This document shows positions 54,179 to 63,397 of a DNA stretch of 64,000 nucleotides, piece by piece. Each line of letters begins with the position of its first letter. Position 1 is the first letter of the stretch. Source of the stretch: Endozoicomonas sp. 4G. GTDB taxonomy: Bacteria > Pseudomonadota > Gammaproteobacteria > Pseudomonadales > Endozoicomonadaceae. A model generated the notes under the pieces. It saw nothing but the letters and a program-made list of their open reading frames with translations, was not told the DNA's origin and did no database searches. The position numbers and the translations under genes were made by a program. Location of the stretch: positions 2,594,001 to 2,658,000 of the forward strand of contig NZ_CP082909.1 of NCBI RefSeq assembly GCF_023822025.1, in the 5' to 3' direction.

Positions 54179-55920
54179 AAGTAGTGCCTGCCCGAAAACC
54201 CACAAATAATCCGATTCAGCAGGCAGCAGCCAAAATTTTTTGATTAAAATTTAGCCTACTCATTTGTGGGTGCTACTTTTTGGTTAATTTCTGTTCATTT
54301 TATGAACAACTTCCCGATTTTTGGGCACAGGGCATCCTCACCCAAGGGTGAACCTGATTGCCAACAAGCCCGTTTCTCTTTTCAGGCGGCTTTTTTACTT
54401 GTCTGGACTGCCTGCTTTTGCAGCAAGGCCCCCAATCGATGCAGATTGGTACCCAGAACTGCCAGCGACACATAACGACGGAAGCCATCAATGCCAGTAT
54501 CCGGGCATCGGTCCTGCCCATGCTGTTCGAGGGCATTAATGTCAGATTCTACAGCGGAGTGCTTCCTTTTTGCCCTGATAAACTCCGGGTGTCGCTCACG
54601 AAGCCTGTCCTGTTCTGACCACCTGCCTTTTTTCGGCAACACGGCTCGGTCGAGAAACTCTTCCAGTTTTTCAAGGTTTTCTTTTGACCAGAAACCTCGG
54701 TCATAACTGACTTGTGATACTTGGGGAAATCGCTGTTTGGCACCTTCCGCAATAGATACAGTCACTTGGTCGTCCGTCTGTTTTTCCATGACTAGATGGT
54801 GCAGGGTAAAGCCAAACTGATCCTGCAATACGCAGACTCTGAGGCCAAGCTCCATAGGAGTGCCAGCCTTACCTTTGCTGATCCATTCAGTATGACGTTC
54901 GAATAAAGAAAAAACCTTCTCATTATGAGGGATGCTTTCATGGTTCAATACACGACGGACAATCAGCTGACACTGGTAGTCTGAATCTTTTATCCAACGT
55001 TCCAGTTCTTTTAGCCGCACGTCTCCCGGCGTACGTGCTCTCAGGAGCTTTAAGGTGACTTCTGCCTTGCTAATAAGCTTCTGGCTGTAGGCAACATAGT
55101 CGGCATGGGCCGCTTCAATATCATTCTGCCGGGCATCCCGAAGCGCCTCGTCGGCTGAGGTGGATCGTTTCAGGTTGCGGGCTTTGTTAAATTTCTTCTT
55201 ATGCCGCTCCTGCAAGTAGCGGCTCTGCCGCCACAGGCTTTCATGCTGCTCCGAAGACAGAGTGGTTGCCCACTCTATCATCTTGCGCGTGGCATCCCTG
55301 AGCAGGTTGATATCCGTCGGAAAGTGAACATTGGTTTTTACGACGAACGAGTCAGCGCGGGCGCATAGCCGCTCTTCTTTTTTTTTACCAGCTGGTGACC
55401 GGCATTGACGACGACCTGATTGATTTGATCAAGGATTTCCGGTGTGAACAGCGAGATATTGTCTTGCAAAGTTTGCAGTTTGTACTGATGCTCACAATAA
55501 GGTCCATGGCCCAGCATCTTTCGGAGAGTTCCATGCTCGTTGGCCAGCTCAAGAAGCCGGTCGTAGTCGCAGTTAATGACCAGCCGCAAGGTGCCAAAAA
55601 CCAACACCCTCCAGAGATCCATTCCGGGGCGCCCGTTACCTTGGTCGGCAGTTATCATACCCTCAAGCACGTGAAAAACCTGGTTCCTCAACTCGATATT
55701 TGTCCAGATATGCTGCAATGCCAAGAGTAATCGAGGAATATCGTCCCTTGACCTGAGGTTGAATGTGATGGCAGAGATGTCAACCTCGCCAAGCTGCATT
55801 TGTGGGTTGATGGTTTGGCGCATAAGTGGAAACGGCTCGTTGTGGAAAATCTTCGTTCCTTATATTGGGCTATAAGCCTATGTTTTCAAGTGCTTGAGGG
55901 TTTTCGGACAGGCACTAAGT
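54179..55920 (-). mobile_element. ISNCY-type (ISDol1-like) insertion sequence
   Basis: The element is 54183-55916 (1734 bases) with near-perfect inverted ends AGTGCCTGCCCGAAAACCC and AGTGCCTGTCCGAAAACCC. AAGT is duplicated at 54179-54182 and 55917-55920. It separates the epimerase part of the capsule locus from glmM and shifts nothing else. Confidence 0.88.
54382..55823 (-). CDS. ISNCY-type transposase in two frames joined at an A9 run
   Basis: The first frame (55823 to 55338) encodes LGEVDISAITFNLRSRDDIP, the NGRPGMDLWRVLVFGTLRLV segment and the helix ending HQLVKKK. The second frame is open from that point (EERLCARADSFVVKTNVHFP, with the first catalytic Asp in PTDINLLRDA) to 54382 (ending DGFRRYVSLAVLGTNLHRLG). 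Between them the mRNA has GT followed by nine A and GAAGAGC, containing the slippery heptamer A-AAA-AAG in the proper phase for a -1 shift. A single protein of about 480 residues would result. Otherwise it is a one-base indel. Confidence 0.75.
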
Positions 55921-56007
55921 AAGGCTTGTTCTATCTCACTCCCCCTTTGTTATTTGATATTCGACGTTTATATAAAACTAACGGCTCATAATTGGCTTAA
56001 ATCATTC

Positions 56008-57357
56008 ATGACTAGAAAATACTTCGGCACCGACGGCATCCGTGGCCGTGTCGGTCAATTTCCTATTACCCCTGATTTTGTCCAGAAACTGGGCTGGGCT
56101 GCCGGGCGTGTACTAAGGCGCGAGGGCAATAACCGGGTGTTGATTGGTAAAGATACCCGTATCTCCGGCTATATGTTCGAGTCGGCTTTAGAAGCCGGGC
56201 TTTCGGCGGCGGGGATGGATGTGTATTTGTTAGGCCCAATGCCTACGCCAGCTGTCGCTTACCTGACCCATACCTACAACGCCAGTGCCGGTATTGTTAT
56301 CAGTGCTTCCCATAACCCCTATTACGATAATGGCATCAAGTTTTTCTGTGGTGAGGGTCTGAAGTTGCCCGATGGGGTTGAGCTTCAGATTGAAGCGATG
56401 CTGGAAGAACCCTTCAGCTGTGTGCCCTGCAATGAGTTAGGTAAGGCTCGCCGTATTAATGATGCCGCTGGTCGCTATATCGAGTTTTGCAAAAGTACCG
56501 TACAACCAAGGCTGAATCTGCATGGTCTGAAGATTGTGGTGGATGCCTCCAACGGTGCCTGTTACAAGGTGGGGCCTGCGGTATTTGCTGAGTTGGGGGC
56601 TGAGGTGATCAGCACCGGTATTGAGCCCAACGGCACCAATATTAATGACGGTTTGGGTTCCACCTGTATTAACCATTTGCAGCAGCAAGTACTGGAACAT
56701 CGTGCAGATCTGGGCATTGCCTTTGATGGCGATGGTGACCGGCTGATTATGGTGGATGGTAATGGCGCCGAGCTGGACGGTGATGAGTTGCTGTTTATTA
56801 TGGCCTGCTCACTGCAAGACCGTGGTCTGTTGCAGGGCGGTGTGGTGGGCACTGTGATGTCCAACCTGGGAATGGAGCACGCCCTGGCCCAGCGCAATAT
56901 TCCGTTTACCCGTGCAGCGGTGGGCGACCGTTATGTTAATGAGTTGCTGCTGGCCAATGGCTGGTATCTGGGTGGAGAATCCTCCGGCCATCTGATCTGC
57001 CGACAGGTGACCACCACGGGTGATGGTATTGTGGCCGCTTTGCAGGTACTGGCAGCGGTTCAGCATTCCGGAAAAACCCTGGCGGAACTGAAGCAGGGCA
57101 TGAACAAGTACCCACAGCATCTGGTCAATATTGTTATGACCGAGCGCCGGGACCTTACCCGTATTCCTGCAGTGACCCGTGCCGTTACCGAATGCGAACA
57201 GGCACTGGCTGGCTGTGGCCGGGTATTGTTGCGTCCTTCCGGTACTGAACCGGTAGTTCGGGTGATGGTAGAAGGTGAGGATAAGGCGGAAATTACCCGG
57301 CACTGTCAGGTGTTGGCGGAGAAGGTTGAGCAGGTATTGAAGGCGTTGAACGGTTAA
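56008..57357 (+). CDS. glmM: phosphoglucosamine mutase
   Basis: GlmM converts glucosamine 6-phosphate to glucosamine 1-phosphate for UDP-GlcNAc. The 449-residue product has [20 protein letters not shown] at the N-terminus, the active-site Ser loop [19 protein letters not shown] near residue 100, the metal-binding [17 protein letters not shown] near residue 240, the sugar-binding GGESSGHLI, and [13 protein letters not shown] at the end. The start was set at 56008 because the family begins just before KYFGTDG. The housekeeping copy is usually beside folP, so this may be a capsule-dedicated paralogue. Confidence 0.92.
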   Translation: MTRKYFGTDGIRGRVGQFPITPDFVQKLGWAAGRVLRREGNNRVLIGKDTRISGYMFESALEAGLSAAGMDVYLLGPMPTPAVAYLTHTYNASAGIVISASHNPYYDNGIKFFCGEGLKLPDGVELQIEAMLEEPFSCVPCNELGKARRINDAAGRYIEFCKSTVQPRLNLHGLKIVVDASNGACYKVGPAVFAELGAEVISTGIEPNGTNINDGLGSTCINHLQQQVLEHRADLGIAFDGDGDRLIMVDGNGAELDGDELLFIMACSLQDRGLLQGGVVGTVMSNLGMEHALAQRNIPFTRAAVGDRYVNELLLANGWYLGGESSGHLICRQVTTTGDGIVAALQVLAAVQHSGKTLAELKQGMNKYPQHLVNIVMTERRDLTRIPAVTRAVTECEQALAGCGRVLLRPSGTEPVVRVMVEGEDKAEITRHCQVLAEKVEQVLKALNG

Positions 57358-57363
57358 TAGGCC

Positions 57364-58545
57364 TTGAATACACTTCTTTCCGTTATTATCCCCTTTCGGA
57401 AGCGGTCAGGTGATCGGGCTTCTATTGAGCGTCTTGATCAGGCCATTGCCTGTTTTGCAGATCAACCAGATATCGAACTCGTGGTTTTTGATACGGGGCG
57501 ACGATCAACGCGCTTAAAATTGACTAATGGACAGCAGGACAACCTGCGCTATTTCCATCAGTTTCAGCCAGGTGTATTCGCTCCGGGTCAGGTACGTAAT
57601 GCGGCGGTTGCCCATGCAACCGGTCAGTATATTTTTCTGTTTGATGCGGATTTGTTGATCAGCCGGAAAATGATTAATCAGCTATCAGGCTTTGTTCGGG
57701 AATTGACCGTGGAAGGGCCGCTGGCGTTTCGCATGTACCCCTGCCTTTACCTTTCACAACTCTATTCTGCCCATTTTACGGCGGAATTTTTTAAGCCTGT
57801 TTTGCAGCAGGCTTTATACCAAGAGGCGTTTGAGTCCTGGTTTCGTGGTGAAGTATGTAAAGTGGATGGCATCGCCCTGGCCTCCAGCTGTTTACTGATC
57901 AATCGTGAATGGTTTCTGGCGATGGGTGGCTTTCGTCAGGCGTTTGCTGGCCACGGCTATGAAGACTTTGATCTGATTCACCGACTGGCCATGTATTACC
58001 CTGTTGGCAAACGGCCTGCCGATTATCCTGAGGATGTGAAAAGTCAGTTTCCGGGGGATTACCGGGGCTTTCGCCGCTACTTTAGTTATTACGCGGTGCC
58101 GCATCTGTTTAAGGGTACATTTCTGCTGCACCAGTGGCACCCAAGGCCACTGACTCGACAGTATCACCGTAAAAGAAAGGAGAATGAAGCCCGTTTTGCC
58201 GAGATTCTCAAGGACGCCACGGCGACATTGCCAGAACCTTTGCCGGGCTTTCAGGCAGATGCTGAGATATTAGCTGTTTTAAAAAACGGTGTTTTTGACT
58301 CTGATACGGTACTTTCTGATTTTCCTTGCTGGTTACGGGAGCAACAAACATTGAATGGCTTTCCGGTTGAGGAATATCCTGGTCTGTTTCATTTTCAGGC
58401 CGGTGTAAGAAAAAAGAATGGCGGTTTTTGGCGGAAATTGCGGAAGTTGTTTTTGAATCCGGTGGCGTTTTTTCGGGATAGTGTGTTTGTGCGGAAAAGC
58501 TGGGGAAAAAGGGGCAGGTCTCGCGGAACTGGGCTTAGGTCTTGA
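57364..58545 (+). CDS. family 2 glycosyltransferase of the capsule locus
   Basis: The 393-residue protein has a GT-A fold: LLSVIIPFRKRSGDR at the start, QVRNAAVAHATGQYIFLFDA with the D-x-D metal site (DADLL) near residue 100, and the C-terminal galactosyltransferase-type segment GGFRQAFAGHGYEDFDLIHR near residue 195. It is similar in plan to transferases of glycosaminoglycan-type capsules. The start is TTG, six bases after glmM. The sugar it adds cannot be read from the sequence. Confidence 0.82.
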   Translation: MNTLLSVIIPFRKRSGDRASIERLDQAIACFADQPDIELVVFDTGRRSTRLKLTNGQQDNLRYFHQFQPGVFAPGQVRNAAVAHATGQYIFLFDADLLISRKMINQLSGFVRELTVEGPLAFRMYPCLYLSQLYSAHFTAEFFKPVLQQALYQEAFESWFRGEVCKVDGIALASSCLLINREWFLAMGGFRQAFAGHGYEDFDLIHRLAMYYPVGKRPADYPEDVKSQFPGDYRGFRRYFSYYAVPHLFKGTFLLHQWHPRPLTRQYHRKRKENEARFAEILKDATATLPEPLPGFQADAEILAVLKNGVFDSDTVLSDFPCWLREQQTLNGFPVEEYPGLFHFQAGVRKKNGGFWRKLRKLFLNPVAFFRDSVFVRKSWGKRGRSRGTGLRS

Positions 58546-58613
58546 TTGTTGATATCGTTCAACTCTGTTCTATTTTCAACTCGTTCCCCGGTCTGAGGGT
58601 ATCGCAAAACCCT

Positions 58614-58680
58614 GGTTCCCATGCTCCACTCCAGCGGAACCCATACCTAAAGACGCTGTAGAGTCCGCTTTTCAGGGGAG
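58614..58680. repeat. REP-like repeat, half interrupted by the group II intron
   Basis: GGTTCCCATGCTCCACTCCA with GCGGAACCCATACCT, then GACGCTGTAGAGTC and CTTTTCAGGGGAG, corresponds (reverse complement) to the second half of the unit at 41326-41425. The other half follows the intron at 60539-60573. Confidence 0.8.
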
Positions 58681-60538
58681 ATCGGGATAGGGCGTAGCCT
58701 CACAGCTACGCTCCTCCCACAACACCCAGCATACGGGTCCGTACTGGGCGTTTCGGTCAGTTAAGCAGCCAATAATCTAATCAAACCTAATTCATCGAAC
58801 CAACTATTCGGCAATGTTAAGTGCAGCGCAGGACTCCGGCTTATCCGCCAGTACCCTTTGCTCGATCCTACTGTCTGCCTCGTCAGCTCTTCACTGACTC
58901 CTCGCCTTCTTAGCTCCGCATATCGCTTCGGACTTTTCTTCCATTGATACCAGAGCAAACTTCTCAATCGTCGCCTGATCCAGCAGTCAAAGTTTTCAAA
59001 CTCCGAACGGGTTTCAACTTCTCGAAAGTAGTTCTTCCAGCCCCGTAAATAGCGATTCAGAGACTCCAATCTCTGCTCCAGTGACCGCCCGCCTTTGCGG
59101 GTTAGTTGTTTGACCTTGTCCCTGAACCGCTTGCAGGTTTTATCTGCCAGCTTCTTCCTGCCATCTCTGGTAAAGCTGTATCCCAGGAACGCCCGCCTCC
59201 ATGCCTTGTCAACTGCACTTTTCGCAACGTTGACTTTCAGCTTCAGCTTACTTTCGATGTAACGAGTCAAACTTGCCATCACTCTCTCGCCTGCTTTCTT
59301 GCTTCGCACAAACACCCGACAGTCATCAGCGTAACGTACAAATCGTAAATCACGCTTTTCTAACTCTTTATCGAGTTCATCCAGTACGATGTTAGACAAC
59401 ACAGGTGAGAGCGGCCCTCCCTGAGGCACTCCTTCCGTCTGCGGTTTTACCAGCCCGTTCTCCATCACTCCGGACTGTAGGAATCGTCGAATTAAACGTA
59501 ATACATCCTTGTCATCTGTGTGAACTGCCAGTTTTGCCATCAGTCGATCATGGTTAACCCGATCGAAGAATTTCGACAGGTCAATGTCCACAACCCAGTT
59601 ATATCCTTCTCGGATATACGACTGAGCCTGATTAATCGCCTGATGAGCTGACCGGTTCGGCCTGAACCCGTAACTGAAAGATGAGAACCTTAGTTCCCAC
59701 TCGGCCTGCAATACTTGCTGTATCGCTTGCTGCACCATTCGGTCTAAGGCGATTGGTATACCCAACTGCCTTTCTCCTCCGTCCGGTTTGGGAATCAGTA
59801 CTCGCCTTACGGGAGCAGGACGCCATTCTCCCTGCAAAAGACATTGTCGCAGTTCATGACCATGTTCTTGTAGATGGGTGTACAACCCTTCCACTGTCAT
59901 ACGGTCGATCCCTGCTGCGCCTTTATTGCGTTTAACTCGCTGAAAGGCTCTTGTTAAATTATTGGGGTTGGCGATACGCTCCATCAGTCTAGTACCACCC
60001 GCCGGGCTTTCGTAATCCTGTGATACCGACACGACCTCAGCTCTCATAGCCTTGCAGCCTCCGGTTCCGCCGTGACCACTTGGCATGAGTTCCAGTGTTT
60101 GCTGGATTTGTCTGCGTCCAGTGTATCGAATAACAGAAACTACTCACCACTCTGTACCGTTCAGGCCTTCACTGACATACGCCAGCTACTATGCCATCTG
60201 CTGACTTCTGTGTGGCGGTCAAGTCACCTTACGATGACCTCAGTCCGAAATATCAGACACCACACAGACCTCCCGAGGTAAGTCACACCGCCTTCGCCGC
60301 ACAACCGCCAGATCTACTGCCTGAATGTCCGGATGAGTATGGACTTCGTCATCATACGCTGACTCGTCCTCACGCAAACAGCCTCATATCTGATTTCTGT
60401 TCGTCGGCTCGCGGTTTTGCTCCACACTGCCTTCAGCCTGCACCTCACGATACAAACCTTGTGCTTCACTAGTCCTTCGCCCTCATCTGGCTGGACAGGG
60501 GACTTTCACCCCCAAGCTGTGTGACATGCTCGGCACAC
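58681..60538 (-). mobile_element. group II intron inserted in a REP-like repeat
   Basis: The intron (1858 bases) starts on the minus strand with GTGTGCCGAG (60538) and ends CCTATCCCGAT (58681), matching the GUGYG and AY rules. A domain V-like hairpin (ACGCCCAGTACGGACCCGTA, then TGCTGGGTGTTGTGGGAGG) precedes the end. The flanks GGGAATGCATAC and CTCCCCTGAAAAGC join to the sequence found uninterrupted at 41345-41370, which fixes both borders. Confidence 0.92.
58761..60047 (-). CDS. ltrA: group II intron reverse transcriptase/maturase
   Basis: The protein (about 428 residues from the ATG at 60047) has RT domains 0-7. Visible are NPNNLTRAFQRVKRNKGAAG, VRRVLIPKPDGGERQLGIPI, FSSFSYGFRPNRSAHQA, WVVDIDLSKFFDRVNHDRLM, GVPQGGPLSPVLSNIVLDEL and the catalytic RFVRYADDCRVFV (YADD). 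A maturase domain X follows (LRGWKNYFREVETRSEFENF). No endonuclease domain is present, so it uses an En-independent route. It promotes splicing and mobility of the surrounding intron. Confidence 0.95.
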   Translation of the reverse strand: MRAEVVSVSQDYESPAGGTRLMERIANPNNLTRAFQRVKRNKGAAGIDRMTVEGLYTHLQEHGHELRQCLLQGEWRPAPVRRVLIPKPDGGERQLGIPIALDRMVQQAIQQVLQAEWELRFSSFSYGFRPNRSAHQAINQAQSYIREGYNWVVDIDLSKFFDRVNHDRLMAKLAVHTDDKDVLRLIRRFLQSGVMENGLVKPQTEGVPQGGPLSPVLSNIVLDELDKELEKRDLRFVRYADDCRVFVRSKKAGERVMASLTRYIESKLKLKVNVAKSAVDKAWRRAFLGYSFTRDGRKKLADKTCKRFRDKVKQLTRKGGRSLEQRLESLNRYLRGWKNYFREVETRSEFENFDCWIRRRLRSLLWYQWKKSPKRYAELRRRGVSEELTRQTVGSSKGYWRISRSPALHLTLPNSWFDELGLIRLLAA

Positions 60539-60573
60539 GTATGCATTCCCACGCAGAGCGTGGGAACGAGGAA
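60539..60573. repeat. REP-like repeat, other half after the intron
   Basis: GTATGCATTCCCACGCAGAG then CGTGGGAACG is the reverse complement of the first hairpin of the REP unit. Together with 58614-58680 it rebuilds one complete copy. Confidence 0.85.
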
Positions 60574-60588
60574 AAGGTTTGAAAAGTA

Positions 60589-61542
60589 ATGACTATTGAT
60601 ATTCGCCAAATAATGGCCAATGCCCTGCGTGAACAAGGTAATGCGCTTTTAGCATTAAGTGAGCGCGTTGATGATTCTTTTGAGCAAGCTGTCCAGTTAA
60701 TGCTTGCCTGTAAAGGCCGGGTTATCATTTCTGGCATGGGCAAATCAGGCCTGATCGGAAAGAAGATAGCTGCAACACTGGCCTCTACAGGCACCATGAG
60801 CTTTTTCATGCACCCTGGTGAAGCTTTCCATGGCGACTTGGGTATGATTCGTTTTGATGAAAAAGCCGATGCTATTGTTTTAATTTCATACAGCGGTGAA
60901 ACGGATGAAGTGCTGAAGCTGATTCCTTCGCTGAAAAGCTTTGGTACCAAGATCATTGCCATTACCGGCGGCATGGATTCAACACTGGCAAAAAATGCTG
61001 ACGTTGTGTTGAACGGCTCTATAAAAGAAGAAGTTTGCCCAAACAATCTGGCACCTACCACTTCAACAACAGTAGCAATCGCTATTGGTGATGCGCTGGC
61101 CGTCGCCCTGATTAAAGCTCGTGATTTCCAACCGCACGACTTTGCAAAATTCCATCCTGGCGGCAGTCTGGGTCGTCGACTCCTGACTCGTGTAAAAGAT
61201 GTCATGGAAAAAGATCGTTTACCCTTGGTGACGATATCTACTCCAATGCACGATGTTATTTTAACGATGACTGAAACTCGGTCTGGCATGGCTATTGTTA
61301 TGGATGACAATAACAATCTGGCTGGTGTCATAACCGATGGTGATTTGCGTCGTTATATGACTAGCCATGATAATATTCTTGGTTTGAAAGCCAATGATTT
61401 AATGAGTGAGAACCCTGTTTGTATAGCCGAGAATGCAATGCTTTCTGAGGCTGAAAATGCTATGAAAGCTAGTCATATAAAGTGTCTTGTTGCGACTGGT
61501 GAAGATGGCAGGGTTGTTGGGTTGGTTGATTGGGCGGTTTGA
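60589..61542 (+). CDS. kpsF: arabinose-5-phosphate isomerase (KpsF/KdsD type)
   Basis: The 317-residue enzyme interconverts ribulose 5-phosphate and arabinose 5-phosphate, the first step toward Kdo. Kps-type capsules use Kdo in their lipid-linked primer, so a copy in the capsule locus is expected. A SIS domain (VIISGMGKSGLIGKKIAATL; FHGDLGMI; LISYSGETDEVLKL; PNNLAPTTSTTVAIAIGDAL) is followed by two CBS domains from residue 205 (VKDVMEKDRLP and LKANDLMSENPVC). KdsD and KpsF cannot be separated by sequence; the context favours KpsF. Confidence 0.92.
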   Translation: MTIDIRQIMANALREQGNALLALSERVDDSFEQAVQLMLACKGRVIISGMGKSGLIGKKIAATLASTGTMSFFMHPGEAFHGDLGMIRFDEKADAIVLISYSGETDEVLKLIPSLKSFGTKIIAITGGMDSTLAKNADVVLNGSIKEEVCPNNLAPTTSTTVAIAIGDALAVALIKARDFQPHDFAKFHPGGSLGRRLLTRVKDVMEKDRLPLVTISTPMHDVILTMTETRSGMAIVMDDNNNLAGVITDGDLRRYMTSHDNILGLKANDLMSENPVCIAENAMLSEAENAMKASHIKCLVATGEDGRVVGLVDWAV

Positions 61543-61575
61543 GATGTAGCCTGAAATATGTAGCCTGAGATAAAG

Positions 61576-61611
61576 AAGCCGATTTGAATTTATTTAAATC
61601 GGCTTTTTTAT
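61576..61611 (+). terminator. Rho-independent terminator of kpsF
   Basis: AAGCCGATTT (61576-61585) pairs with AAATCGGCTT (61596-61605), followed by a T run. It probably ends the capsule region. Confidence 0.9.
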
Positions 61612-61654
61612 TTTGGCTCGTTCCCACGTGTGGCAGAACAGTGAGGAGTAAAAG

Positions 61655-62281
61655 ATGAGTAACGAAATTTCAGAAAGCAAAATTATGAAGGCACTTGATT
61701 GGACTTATGATAAAGCGGTTAATGGTGTGCCGGGGCTTGATTCAGCTCAAGAAATGGCAGCAGATTATCTTAAAAATTCTGGCACACTGAAAAGCAAAGC
61801 AAATTCGTTAATTCGCTGGCAAAATACTAAAGCTGGCACATCTGGTTTTCTGACAGGTCTTGGAGGCATAATAACAATACCTGTTTCCATCCCTGCAAAT
61901 ATCACAAGTGTCATGTATGTTCAGATTAGGATGATTGCAGCAATTGCCCATATGGGTGGTCATGATTTAAAAGATGATCGTGTAAAATCACTTGTCTATG
62001 CTTGCTTAACAGGAAATGCTGCAAAAGACATATTAAAAGACATTGGTATTGTCGTTGGTAAAAAGCTGACTACAAATGCAATAAAAAATATCTCTGGTAA
62101 AACGATTGCAGCAATTAATCAAAAAGTAGGATTTAAACTGCTTACAAAATTTGGTGAGAAAGGAGCTATCAACTTAGGAAAATCAGTTCCTATAATTGGC
62201 GGGGTTATTGGTGGTACATTTGACTCAGTTACTACAAATACAGTAGGTAATATAGCAAGAGATACCTTTATTACTAATTGA
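61655..62281 (+). CDS. EcsC-family protein
   Basis: The 208-residue protein has the EcsC-type pattern: an amphipathic N-terminal part, GFLTGLGGIITIPVSIPANI near residue 70, VMYVQIRMIAAIAHMGGHDL near 88 and a Gly-rich C-terminal segment with SVPIIGGVIGGTFDSVTTNT. GAGGAG precedes the ATG. EcsC proteins are of unknown biochemical function. It lies alone downstream of the capsule terminator, after a REP-like half hairpin at 61619. Confidence 0.7.
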   Translation: MSNEISESKIMKALDWTYDKAVNGVPGLDSAQEMAADYLKNSGTLKSKANSLIRWQNTKAGTSGFLTGLGGIITIPVSIPANITSVMYVQIRMIAAIAHMGGHDLKDDRVKSLVYACLTGNAAKDILKDIGIVVGKKLTTNAIKNISGKTIAAINQKVGFKLLTKFGEKGAINLGKSVPIIGGVIGGTFDSVTTNTVGNIARDTFITN

Positions 62282-62302
62282 TAGCTTCGGGTATACGCTT
62301 AA

Positions 62303-62634
62303 ATCGGGTAAGAGCTGGTCTTTCTCCAGCTACCCCCAGTCGAGTCAACCCAGTGAACCTCCCCCTCAGCTGCCCACAAATTCAGACATAAAAGTCCCCC
62401 TTCATCCGGCTCTTCTCACCCAGCAGCTAACACACAACCAAAGCGCCAGCGTGCCATTAGCCACGGGGCTCGCTTTGCGACTCTCCCCAAACATCGGGAA
62501 GCACGCCTTTTTCGCCCTCTCAACTTCTTGCATTTGCCCATAGCCCACCGAACCCGTGTTGCTACCACGCAGTTCAGAACCTTCTTCAATTCTGATGGGT
62601 AAAACTTCCCATAGTCATTGACCCAACCCTGTAC
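62303..62634 (-). pseudogene. 3' remnant of a second group II intron
   Basis: The minus-strand frame contains GWVNDYGKFYPSELKKVLNC, RVRWAMGKCKKLRGRKRRAS and WLMARWRFG, the maturase C-terminal pattern of group II intron proteins (YGRFY, RWA..KYK(R)LRG, HW). It is followed by GAGCCGGATGAAGGGGGAC (a domain V-like start) and ends near TTACCCGAT. The RT domain and the 5' part are absent. A REP-like hairpin lies at its truncated side. Confidence 0.7.
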
Positions 62635-62635
62635 A

Positions 62636-62660
62636 ATTCCCACGCTGGAGCGTGGGAACG
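62636..62660. repeat. REP-like hairpin
   Basis: ATTCCCACGCTGGAGCGTGG followed by GAACG is one hairpin of the same family as at 41326. It borders the intron remnant. Confidence 0.75.
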
Positions 62661-62720
62661 AATCATATACAGCGAATATAGGATCAAGAAAATAATGTAT
62701 AGGGAAAAGTTTTTGCACAA

Positions 62721-63050
62721 TCAGCCAATTTTCAGGACACTTTCTTTATCTAATTTGATAAATGATTTGATAATCACTTCTTTCTCTAAAAGAATGGACT
62801 CTATAACAGAAAGTTTCGCATTACCTGTTGTAAGATACACCAGTTTTGGTGGATAGCCATGCTGAATTGCATAGTGTAGAAAATCTTTATCTTTGGTGAC
62901 AATGGTTAACCTTTGTTTTTTCGCATAACGCCAGACTTCGATATCTGGTGAGTTATCGAGCCTTGAATGCAAAACATGAAGACTTCCGGGATATGCATCA
63001 TTGATTCTCGCAACAAGTTTTGGTGAAAGATTTTCGTCCAGTAATAGCAT
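62721..63050 (-). CDS. DUF5615 (PIN-like) toxin
   Basis: The 109-residue protein matches the DUF5615/Mut7-C-like PIN fold: LLLDENLSPKLVARINDAYP at the start with the first acidic residues, DIEVWRYAKKQRLTIVTKDK with the second acidic centre, DFLHYAIQHGYPPKLVYLTT. It probably acts as an RNase toxin. Its ATG overlaps the stop of the DUF433 gene. Confidence 0.85.
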   Translation of the reverse strand: MLLLDENLSPKLVARINDAYPGSLHVLHSRLDNSPDIEVWRYAKKQRLTIVTKDKDFLHYAIQHGYPPKLVYLTTGNAKLSVIESILLEKEVIIKSFIKLDKESVLKIG

Positions 63051-63271
63051 CAGGCAGCACCAGATAACTGATTGGCTGCGTAAAGCAACGCAGCCTTTAC
63101 CTGTTCTGCCAGAAGGTTAGGATGTTCATCCAATACTTCTGCTTGCGTCATACCACTGGCCAGCATTTCAAGTATGTCAGTGACCGTTATTCTGGTTCCC
63201 TTAATGGTAGGTTTTCCAAAACGTTTTGCCTGATCAATTTCAATATACTCTAAATAATCGTCCTTATTCAT
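63050..63271 (-). CDS. DUF433 antitoxin
   Basis: The 73-residue protein is of the DUF433 (VapB-like) type, with the signature KPTIKGTRITVTDILEMLAS and the MTQAEVLDEHPNLLAEQVKA helix-turn-helix segment. CAGGAG precedes the ATG. It is the standard partner of DUF5615 toxins and lies first in the pair. Confidence 0.87.
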   Translation of the reverse strand: MNKDDYLEYIEIDQAKRFGKPTIKGTRITVTDILEMLASGMTQAEVLDEHPNLLAEQVKAALLYAANQLSGAA

Positions 63272-63397
63272 AATTCGCTCCTGGATGAGGAAATAAGCAT
63301 TATATGGCGAGCCATTACCCTATATCGTTTATAGATTTAAATATAACTTTACATGGCCACTCTATTCTAAACCCAAACCATCTAGAAAACCGGAGTT

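Noticed and set aside
60483-61331. 282-residue minus-strand frame opposite kpsF
   Set aside because: It mirrors the SIS/CBS gene on the plus strand, runs across the intron boundary and the REP repeat, and has no family resemblance.
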